NCBI GenBank assembly: GCA_964036195.1
Contig: OZ038450.1
Location: 13,828,701-13,892,700, forward strand
From: Sphaerolaimus hirsutus
Lineage: Eukaryota > Nematoda > Chromadorea > Monhysterida > Sphaerolaimidae
DNA length: 64,000 bases
Direction of reading: 5' to 3'
Shown here piece by piece: positions 27,837-39,800 of the stretch. Position 1 is the stretch's first letter. The number at the start of each line of letters is the position of its first letter. The notes under the pieces were generated by a model that was not told the DNA's origin, searched no databases, and saw nothing but the letters and a program-made list of their open reading frames with translations. A program made the translations under genes and the position numbers.

Positions 27837-30800
27837 CTGCAAGTGTTCGGTCGACAGATAGAATTTATATTTTACACGATAAATTTTTCGGCAAATTATT
27901 AGTTTTGACAATCAAATAGCAACGGACTCTTGGAATCTTTGTTAATGTCGGTTTTTAAATGTCAACACGTGATTTCTGCACTCCTGTGCATTCATACTTC
28001 ATTTTTTAGATATATGTGTAGTATTCAATCAAATACTACATATGGGTTGATTATATTTACCCAGCGACAACTACGCACCGTAATCCAACAGCCGCCACCA
28101 TCAATCAGTATACATGTCGTAGAAATGGCGAAGCGCCGTGGTGCTTGGCGCCAATTTCCTGGCGCCTTTACATCACTTTAACCAGTTCAACTGATAAGCG
28201 GCGGATGGCGCTACTCAAAGAAAAAGGCGCCAAGCACCAATGACTTCAGTGCTTAACCATTACTATCAGACGGTGCAATAACGACACTCAACACACTCAC
28301 AGGATTCCAATATGCGTTGGGATGGACACCCCACTGCACCGGCATTCTTCTGTTTGCGGCCGGCCACATTGGCATAGTGCCAACAATTTGAGTCAGCGTG
28401 GGGTAATGCTAGAGTGAGTAAAATGTTAGTTGCGGATGATCGATTAATGGCCGCCTACACACTACTGATAACACGTGTGTCAGCTTGTGTGTGTTAACCA
28501 CAGTTGTTAAAAGTACCAAACTTTTTTCAAAGTATACGTAAAGTATTTATTTTTACTCACCTCCTGAGTACAGAAAACGTAAATTCGATTTTTTTACTTT
28601 TACTCATTGAGTAACCATGAGTAAAATACTTTTACCCCCAGAAAACGTAAACATGAGTATTTTTTTAGGAATTTTGCCTCAATTTTCACCAAATAACACT
28701 AATTTTCGAACCTTTTTGTTCATTTTAACCTTCAAATTCACTAGTTCATGTGTTATTTGCCTATTTCAATTATTTTTGACAATTTTTCTCTCCTATTTTT
28801 AGCTTTTTTCTCCATTTTTCCCCATCTGTGCCTTGAAAAAGCCTATCCGAAATGCGTTCTCTGTACTCGAGTACTTTCACAAAGTATACGTAAAAGCTAG
28901 TACAGGTACTTTTTTCAAAGTATATGTAAACGTATTTACTCAGTACTCGAGTATACATACTTTTTGAGTAAACGTAAATACGTTTTAACAACTATGGTGT
29001 AAACTCCGATTCGGCTTCACGTGTCGCAGAGTATTCTTCCAATGCACTTGTAATATTTATTTTTCAACATTGCCAAGTGCATTTGAAAATCCCTGTTTGA
29101 CACGTGAAGCCGAAAATACATGTGTCAACAGGTAAATATGTGGGCCGCCAGTGGGTGTGAAATAACATTCATTGGGCAGCATGGTAATCTATTCTAACTG
29201 GGTTATTTGACGGGTAAGTCATTTTAGATGGTTATCGTAAATAAACATCAGAATTAGTCATTGACTCATTAGCCAGGAAAGAACAATGTATGCTGGATTA
29301 TCGAAGTATGTTTTATCTGACAATACATTAGCAGGGACAGGGCCGTATCCAGGGGGGGGGCGGGGGGGGCTGCAGCCCCCCCCCCTCCCGGGGCGAGACG
29401 AAAAAGTGACCGGAAAATGCGACTTTTTCAACGTCAGCGTAAAAAATTTTGCGCGCAAGCGCGCATTCTTCACCAGACAGAAGGTATTATAATCGGATTT
29501 GTTCCATGTGGCCACGAATCATTATAAATACACTCAATGTTGTGTTTTTTTGCTGTTTTGTATGTATATTTACATACATATACAGCATTCCATGGCGCTG
29601 ACGCCAACGCCAATGGCGCCATGGCGTGGCGCCTACTAATGGCGCCAGCGCCATGGCGCCATTCCGCCACTATGTAGCTAAAATTTTAGGGGGGGGGGCT
29701 GAGCCCCCCCCCCTCGCCGGCCTCCGTAAACAAGCAGCCCCCCCCGCTCAAAAATCCTGGATACGTCCCTGAGCAGGGACATGCAATTCTAAATAAATAT
29801 TTCCAGACTCACCTGGCTGTATTGTGACATTTCGCTGCTCAGTCTGGCAGCCTTCTCTAGCTGGTCCTCGAAACTTCCGCTCAGCTCGGCACTCGTCTGA
29901 AAGGTTTTTAACGTAGAGAGATTTAAAGAAGTATGCTAGTTACGCATCGATTTTTACATATGCAAAATGAATTTTGCAAATTCCCAACTTTAAGTCGGAA
30001 TGATGATGGTGGCATTGGAAAGAGAGAAAGACATTGGCGCGGAAATATTTCTCGCCACATTTACTATGTAGCCTAGTTGATTTGCACATGCAAATATACG
30101 AGCTTCGAAATTTACTCACTTCTCTCAAAATCAAGCCACCTCCTTGTGCCAGTCCCATACCCTGTAAAATGCGCAGTAAATATCAAATATTATGCAAAAT
30201 GTCAAAAGTCATGTAAAATGCCGGGTAAAATGGCTGCCATTTTACCGGGCATTTTACATGACATTTGACACTTTGCATTACATTTGACATTTTACAGGGC
30301 GTTTTACAGGGTCTGGGACTGCCCCCAAGTCAGTCCTCCAGCAAAAACAAAACTATCCCTCAAAACCACCTGCATACTAGGCGTGACCACGGCCACCGGG
30401 GCCACAGCAACGGGCGCCGGCGGCACAGTTCTGAAATGGTACGCTGGCTCGAACGAGGCGGCTGCCAACTGAGCCCTCGTGGTGCGTCGCTTGCAGCAGA
30501 CTACCAGGCCGATCACCAACAGCAGCACCAGCCACAGGGCCACGATGCACGTGGGGATTATGATCGCCACTGGGGGGGGGGGTAGTTTGAGGGTGGAGGG
30601 TGAGTTGTGTGAGGTTATGGTAGGGCACTCTAGTGGATTGTGGTAGAATGATAACTACCCATGTGTGTTTTTTGCCCATACATCATGTACTCCTGAATAT
30701 TTTGACAGGGTTCGAATGGAAGTTTTCATTAAAATTCATTGTAGGAGTATTGTTACCTAATTGCACAGCTTTCATCTTAAAATGTACTGTAAAATACTAA

Positions 30801-33800
30801 GTGAGAGTTGTTCGACGAGTTAATTTCACAAGTATTTTCGCAACAGGCACAGACGCAACATGCAAAATGAAATTCTAGATTGTCAACGACGAGTTGCTAA
30901 AATTTGAGCATAAAAAGAGCGAAACTCACAGCTGCTAGTCTGTCTCTGCCTGCCCTCTTTCGAGCCTTCATAGTCTGCCAAATTTGCATCGAACCTATTA
31001 TCAGTGTCCAAATTATTGTCGTCCCCATTCGGTGACAAAATGCCAGAAATTTGGATATTTTCTTCATCAGGTATTGCGCTCGAAGGCTTCTTGGTTGGTA
31101 GTCCTTTTGTGGGCGGTGCTTTCGTGGGCAGATTTGCTGTGCTGGTCTGTTCAGAAATGGGGGTTATGTTGGTGTTCAACTTGAGTCATTTATAAGTTGT
31201 CGTTATGAATTTTTTTATAAATTTTTGTCGCAATTTTTTTAACCCAACAGGCGTATTTGCAAATGATGTTTGCATGTTGTAACTGTTTACCTGTTTTGTT
31301 CACTAATTAAATACATCAGAAGTTACAAAAACACAAAGACACACCGGCTCAGTTTCCGGTTTTGGTTCTGGGCTAGTTTCCAGTTCGGGACCAATCACCA
31401 CAAACTCTGTCTTTTTATCAGTATTCTTTGTATCAGTACCCACTACTGGTATTTGCGGCACTCCAAATGGGTCATATGGCTTCATTGTTGTGGTGCTGAA
31501 AAAAGATGTGAAGGCATGCATGCATAAAAAATAACCATGGTAAAATTCTCACCTGATTTCTGGCACAGCAATAGTTTCTGGCTCAGCTTCTGGTTCAGAT
31601 TCTGGCTCAGCATAACCAGACACACCCTCTCCCAACTTATCCTTGTCTTCATCTGTGTCTACATTTTCACCCACTGGTTCAGATTCAGGTGCCACAGCCA
31701 CAATTTCTGGCACTGGTATCCATTCTGTCACTGAACCAGTGTCAGTGTTTTGGTCATTTGTTTCTTGTAGACTTCCTGTTGGCTCTGACTCTGGCAGTGG
31801 GCTTGTTTTAGCTGTTTCTAAATCAACCCAATGTGTTGACTGCTCTACATGTGGTTCAGATACAGGTAAATGAGTGGTGCTGGCAGTGAGAGATTCTGTT
31901 TCTGGTTCAGGTGATGGTTGTATGTCGGACTGTGTTGATTTGACTTCAGTAGCTGTTGATTGAATGTCAATTTCATCTGGTTGTGCTGCTGTGTTTGCTG
32001 TTTCAATTCCTTGTGATTCCACAGTCCATACTGCACTTGTATTTTCAGTTGTTTCAGTCTGATGGAAAGAACTTGTTTCAGTTGCATTAGTTGGCAGTGT
32101 GCCAGCAGTGTGAGCAACATCCACAGCTGGCTGCAGCCAATCTGGTGGCAATGGCTGTTCTGGCTGCTCCACATCTGTATGTTCCTGATCAGTCATGGTG
32201 ACAGTTGTGCTGGTCTCAGTTATGGTAACAGTCGTGCTGGTTTCAGTCATGGTTGCAGTTGTGCTTGGCTCAGTGAGAATGACTGGTAAGCCCTGTGTGG
32301 CCTGGGTCAGTCTGATTGGTACAGCACTGGCAATGCCAATTTGTCCTCTGCCTGGTGGGCCAACTACAATGACACCTGGTCTGTTGCTTCCACCCAGTAC
32401 TGGCTGAATAATTCTAGGTTGTGATGGCACCCTGATACCTTCTATCGGTGGCTGAGTCTCTGTTGGTAATGGATTCTTTGTTTGTAGTGGTTTATCTGTT
32501 TGAACTGAATTACTTGTTGGTACTGAATTATCTGTTGGTGCTGTGGGTGTTGTGGCTGCTGTGTGGTGTGCTGCCGTAACTATATTTGGTCTATTCTGTC
32601 CAATGACAAGTCTGCGTCCTTGGCTGTTTGTGCCCAAACCTGATGGTGGGGTCCACAGTTCAGGGATAACTGTGATGAATGGTGGCAGGGTACCTGTGTG
32701 TGCAATAAAAGGATTAGATGGTTTAAAGAGCATTGACACTATACATTTTCCAGCACACCATTTATTTAATGTACTCACCAGTGTATTCAGTTGTTGTCAG
32801 TGGGTCTGACTCTGTAGAACTTGATGGCTGGGTTGTCTGTGTGGTTTGAATTGCTGGTGGTTGTGTCGCTTCTGTGGGCAGTGTTTGGGCCACTTCAGAA
32901 GGTAGTGTCTGTGTCACTTCACTAGGTATTATCTGTGTTGTAGTGCTCACATCTACTCTACCACTTTCACTTGCAGTAGAAGTGCTAATATCAACTGCTG
33001 GTTGTGGCAATTCTCTTTGAGTAGTTGGAGCATTTTCTATGCCAACTCTACTGCTAGTTTCATTTCTTGGTTGCACTAAATCGACTGGAGCAGCTGTCAC
33101 ATTCATTGTGTTCACCTCTACTGTTGTTCTGGTTGAATCAACATTTATTTCTGGTTCAGGTGTTTGTGGAGCTGCTGCATTTTCTGCTGGTTCTAGTGCT
33201 GGTGGAGGGGCTGCATTTCAGATAATCGTTTTAGCCATTTAGATGCATATCAGCATATTAGTCTCTTCTATATTACTATGCAGAAAAATGGCACTCACCT
33301 AAAGTAGTGGGAGGGAAAAGCCTGTCACAGTAAGGTGGCATAAGTTCCTCCTTGGGGCAATGTGGGATTTTTCCAGACTGATCCACCCTGTAGATCCATT
33401 CACCCCTAACACCCACATTTGACTCCTCAGTTAGCATAATGATTTTATTGCTGCCAGATCCAGGTAGATACAGTGATTCATTGTGTGCATCAGTCATTAT
33501 GGCTGCATTGGCTCCACCTGACCAACCAATTGATTTGTACAGGTAATTGATGAAGGTCGTGTCATCGTTTTGGCTGTCGCGTCCACTGATAAGATTCATT
33601 TGGAATGTATTGCCAGACTGAGTGTAAAAGGGTTGATAAATTTGTGGGCTTGCTTCATGAAAGGTAAAGTCAGAATAGTAAGGTTTGATGCACCCACCTC
33701 GCCTCTATCATTAGCCACATTCTTATATGTTACAGTGAGCACTGTATCAGCCAGAAAGCCCTGCATGCCATAGTCCTCCACTACAGCTTTTGTCGCCCTA

Positions 33801-36800
33801 GTCAAAACTTCAGAGTCTGTAGTCTCATCGACTAAGATGTCTCCCCCTTTGAGCACATTCATGCCACCGTAAAAAGTTGCAAATCCCGGTACGCCCATTT
33901 CGGTTAGAGTTGGATCACTGCCATCTTCGGTATCAATGTCCGGTATGCCGGTTAATGACACGATTCCATTGGATGTGATCTGAAATGTGAGATTGGTAGT
34001 GATTTTTAATTGAAGGTTCAAGAAATATGATAAGAGGTAAGAAAAGTGACAAAAATGTTCTGGGCCAGTTCTGCAAGTGGCGAAATAAAAAAGTAAAACT
34101 TTACTCGTTACTTTGCCACTTGCGAAACTGGCGCCAGAGCGCCAAGTGAAGTTGCGGCAAAAATTTCGGCAAAATGCATACCGCTTGACTTGTCACTTGT
34201 CATTTCACAAACTACGGAAAGGTGACTGTAATTGGCAGTACTCACGGTGAGTTTGCGCCTGATGGAGCCGAACACCTTCATGGGTCGCCGCAGCTGCCAG
34301 TTCACCTTGCTCGTTTTGCTCTTGGGCAGCTCCAAGTGTGTCTCCGTCGGGTACAGGAACGACCCTGCACAGTTGAAAAATGCACACTTGTTAAAAGTAT
34401 TGTACTTTTGAAGTAAACGTAAACGTAAGTATTTTATTTTTACTCACCCCTGAGTACAGAAAACGTAAAGTAAAATTTAAAACTAAGTAAAACTTTTAAA
34501 TACGCTGCGTAAAAGGTGAGTAAACGTAAAATACGTGGGAACTTGGGTTTTTTCTGGAGGAAACGTGAACGTATTTACTCACTACTCGAGTATACGTATT
34601 TTTCGATAAAACGTAAATACGTAACAACTATGGAAAAATGATGGTTTATATTTATTTAGGTCTTCCATTAAACGCCTGAATGAAAAAATGAATAGTCGCA
34701 AAAAAGCTGGTTGTGGCATAGGGAGAGCGCCAGACAGTACCAATGAGCAGTGACCAATGGGGTGGAGAATATACTCCACGGAACGCATGCTTTCATTTTC
34801 TGAAGGAAACACTTCATTATGACGTCATCGTTAATGAAATCAAAATTGTTCCAAAAAGAAAAAACCGTTTCAGGAAGAAACTTTTCTCGCTTTAACGTGA
34901 CTCCGCCATTTCTTTCTGAAATATTTTTTTTGTGAAAGTGCGTGCGAAAGTATCCTGCTCGCGCATTATCGACTAAGACGTAAATAATTTTTGACGCATA
35001 ACTTGCAGTCCACCGAGTATAGTTAGATAAACAATGACATAAAAATACCGTGCAGCTTTCCGGAACTTTCAGACCGGCATTTCCAGATTCATTGGTACCG
35101 CACTGTTTACCGCGAGGCGCTTTTCCCCAATCGTTAATACTCACCTTTGCACTCTCTCACCCCATCGCCAGCAAATCCGTCCTTGCACTGGCAAAAGTAG
35201 CTGCCAGGCATGTTGATGCACTTGGCGTCCTTGTGGCACTTGGTGGTGTTCAACTGGCACTCGTCGATGTCGGCGCAGCCCACCACGCCGTCGCCGCGGA
35301 AGCCGGACAGACATTGGCACCTGTTGTGGGAAGGAACTGGTTTTGGGCGGTGAATCGGTGAAGTGGAATGATTGAGATTTAGAATTGAGAAATATGACTT
35401 GAAATTAACTACGAGTGATCGAGTGTGAAAGAAGCTGCGGGCATTCTGATGCATTGTTTGTTTTTTAGATTGTAAATATTTATGAGGCGCACTCGGTGGA
35501 ATATGAATAGGTAATCTTCAGTTCAGACCACCGGGGATCACATCACCATCAACACAATTCGTGTAAATTGTCACGCGTGGACATTCCCCTAAAAAAATCA
35601 CAGAAAATCACCCAAAATCCAAAACCACGCTCACCTAGTAAACAGTTCGCCGCACCTATCGGGCTCGACGAAGCTGATGGCGTTGGTGGCGCACTCGGGG
35701 CCGAGCGGCTTGCAGCCGGGCTGCCTCTCCACGCAGTAGGGCTCGCCCAGCCAGCACGACTTGCACTGGGCGGGGCACAGGCCGGTGCGCGTGTCGCACG
35801 GCTCGTTGTTGGCGCAGTGGCAGCAGTGCCGGCAGTCGGGACCCCATTCTTGAGGGGCGCACGCTGGGCGGGTGGGGGGGCGGTCATTTGAAGGTGAGGG
35901 ACATTCTTTTTCTGGAAAAATTATGTTGGGCGTGAATACTTTCATCCAGTTTCTATTTTCAAACCTGCTTAGCCATAGCCAAACGACGTAACTTCTGGAA
36001 GGCAAAAATATTTTTTTGAAATCCGACGAGAGCTCTGCTTTGATAAAATCTTTTTACGAACAAACATTTTCCAGATATTCCACCCTTAATCTACCACATT
36101 TAGGTGACTACAACACATAGAAAATCCATCCAAAATGTCCTAACCCTGGGACCAGGCCTATTTCGCACATAAACCTGTTTCGCACATACGCCTGTTTCGC
36201 ACATGGATGAAACCCGTTTCGCACAAAGGCCCGTATCGCACATAACTGATGCTATGTGCGAAACGGGCCTATGTGCGAAATGGGCGGGCGAAAAGGGAGG
36301 TGTGCACAGCAGTGGTTCGTTTTGGATGTAGTGATGGAAAAGCGCCATGGCGCATTTCCGCATTCGCAATCGTGAATGTAACTAGTGTTGGAAAAATCGC
36401 CATGACTTTGGTGCCAGCGCCATGGCGCTTTTCCATCACTATTTCCAAAACGAACCACCGCACCAAAACAAAACACAAAAAGTAGTGATAGAAACATCAC
36501 TACTTCACTAGTCACAACAAAGCGTCTCAACACAAAGGCGTGTGAAACAACATAACTTTAGTGGTATTCTGTTTGCCGCACCCAGTGCTGTGCACACCCC
36601 CCCCCCCTGATCGCCCGCCCGTTTCGCACATAGACCTGTTTCGCACATAAGCCTGTTTCGCACATAGCATCAGTTATGTGCGAAATAGGCCCTTGTGCGA
36701 AACGAGTTTCATACCTGTGCGAAACGGGCATATGTGCGAAACAGGCTTATGTGCGAAACAGTGCACCCTCCTAACCCTGGTCGCAGGTGTCGCCTTTGAT

Positions 36801-39800
36801 ACCAATTTTGCAGCTTATCACTCCCTCTATCTGATCCATTCTAAACAGCCACTCTCCAGGTATGCCCGTGTTTCCGAATTCCTCCAAGTACATTATGTTC
36901 GCTGTGCCACTGGTGGGCAGTGCGAAAAAGCTGCCCGAATCGCCCTGAAATTCAAATATGTTTTTTTTCTGTTTTGTATGCTATTTTAACTTGAAGCTGC
37001 ACTTGTACAGCCACAGTTTTTGCATTATTGGCACTGTTCTAGAATTATTTCTGGGCATCGCTTTTCCGCTATTTTACATGGCCGTCAAAAAATTTTATAT
37101 TAAACTAAATTATTTTTTATTTTTTATTAAAGCGACAAAATTTTATATTTAACTTATGGCACTATGAGATATTAGAAAGAAATATTCTTGTGGATCTAAA
37201 AAACATTTACCTGGTTGAAGCCAGCTTCTCCCCCCTGCGTCCAGCCGATGTTGTCGTAGACAAAATTCGCGTACGTGCCGTTGTCCGTCGAGAACAGCGC
37301 CATTTGAAATGTGTTTGTGTTCTGTGATTTTTTTAGCAAATTTGATTAAAAACAATTTTTTATAACAGCAGTATTCAGCCGGTTTTACAGCACAACGATA
37401 GATACATAGGAGCTGAAGCGACAAATCCAGTGCGGACAAATTGCAAATACTCAAGAATGCTTAGAGATATCCATCCCCGGCAAATAGTTGCCGACAAATG
37501 GTGAAATTTTTATTTTAAATTTATATTTTGAGAACCACTGGAGCTATTTGAATAATCTTTGGTCAGTAATAATATCGGTCAGTGCTTTCAACAAGTCACT
37601 TTGTGGATGGATATCTCTAAGCGTTCTTGAGTATTTGCAATTTGTCGGCTCCGAATTTGTCGCTTCAACTCCTATTTATCGTTGTGCTGTAAAACCGGCT
37701 TTATCAATCAACCTCTAGAGGCAGTTCGGTGCCGCCGACCGGCTGCATGTTCTCCCAGGTGACAATCACGGCAGCTTTCACTTTCGGATCTGTGTCGTAT
37801 TGATAGCGCACTTCGTTCTCGCCGCGATCTAATTCGCGACCGCCTGTGAAATTGGGACGGTTGCGCAGGGGCGTTCCTGGAATTGACTACTATATCGGTG
37901 ATTTAAAGGCACCGCGGTAGGATTTCTGTGGGGAGACATATTTTATCACTTGGCACCGTTGTAAGGATGTTTGAGTTTCAATTTACCCCCAATAACTTCA
38001 ACTAATTTTAGTCTAGTGATAAGAAAAGTGATATATACGAACCATATTTACTTGGAATACCCATCTCGAACCCGCCCCCTTCAAAATTTTCACTTTGTAA
38101 TAATCACCTGTAATAAATTTGCAAATAAAATTGAGCTATTTTTGCTTGCCACTGAAATTACTACTTGCAGCTTTCCTTACCACTTTCTTTCTACGTATCC
38201 TGTCACTTAACCACTTCACTTCGCAGTTGACCAATTCTGTTACAGTTTGAAAAAGGCCACTGGGCTTGGCACCGAATTACAATACCTTAAGACCGCTACA
38301 AAATTAGCAAAATTTTACTTTTGTAAATTAATGCCTTTTTACATCACTCACTAGTGATCTGCCTGAACCAAACCGCGCCGCCTTTCCTGAGGTCGTTTCT
38401 ATTCCACAAAGGCGCAATAATTGGTTCGCCGTCGGGAAATGGATCCGGCCGATAATTTCTTGATTTTGCTGTCAATCCAACTGCTCCGTTGCTTACAATC
38501 TGGGGGAATTGACAAAAATTTAGATCGCAATGATAGAAATGCTAAATCAGGCGTCAAGCTGGAAATTTCCATTTTTGTTTGTTAGACGACAATGCTTTTC
38601 GTTTTCCACTGATTTTTCCTATCCCTTCAGGGGCGTTTTATACTTATTGTCAGTACTTTTCTATTGCATACGGCGCGTGGCTTGAGTCTACGGGTGTGTA
38701 ACAGACACCATTATGCGGCTTAAGCTGATTAACGTTGTAACGGGGCCAATGGCGTCCATGCAATAACACGTACCCTGCCTGTGTTATGCAAACATTCTGC
38801 ATAATGCGTGTCAAGTTTGAAGTGGCTAATAAGCGGGAATTAGAGCTCAGCGTCGATTCGACGTGAAATGATGACGTGAAATGATGTCGTGAAATTAATT
38901 ACACAAGTGTGGATCATGCTACGGGTCTACAATTTTCTAAGGATAATATATGAATCAATACCTCAATCGTGTCCAATACTGAGTGTTATCAGCCACAACT
39001 AGAGCGAATTGAAAAATTCAATTTTTATCATTCCACGTCATCATTTTACGTCAGGGAACAACTTGACATTTCACGTCAGACTATTGCAAGCAATAGTCTG
39101 ACGTGAAATGTCATGTTGTTCCCTGACACTGTGACGTGAAATGATGATGACGTGGAATGATAAAAATTGAATTTTTCAATTCGCTCTAGTTGTGGCTGAT
39201 AACACTCAGTATTGGACACGATTAAGGTATTGATTCATATATTATCCTTAGAAAATTGTAGACCCGTAGCATGATCCACACTCGTGTAATTAATTTCACG
39301 ACATCATTTCACGTCATCATTTCACGTCGAATCGACGCTGAGCTCTAATTCCCGCTATATGAAGTGTAATCTGTGCAGATTTAAATGTAAAAACACAGAG
39401 TCCATATCTAGAGTTGATAAATCCAACTACCACTACATAGGTACCTAAATATATTCTAAGATGAAAATATTGAGATTTTATGTCTCAATTTCTTATTATT
39501 GCACATGTCGATTTTTCATGTTTTTTTCTTAAAAATATATCATCTCGGTCATCAAGTTTTAACAGTTATCGAGGTTCAGCAAGTGAATATAACGGTTCGA
39601 TTTCACGCGCATACACATAATATTGCATAGCACGGGCAAAAGCCATATTATTATGAACACGCCATTGACCCCAAAAAAATGCAACATGGCGAAAAGCCTA
39701 TAACTGGCCGTCTGTTGCACACCCAGTGACTCACGCCACGCCGTATGCAATAGAAAAGTACTGACAATAACTATAGGGAACCCCTTCAGGTCCCTTTACT

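Noticed and set aside
36150-36770. CRISPR-like regular repeats (GTTTCGCACATA units)
   Set aside because: The repeats are short, mirror-symmetric, without unique spacers of constant length, and lie in a eukaryotic intron; they are subterminal arrays of a transposable element.
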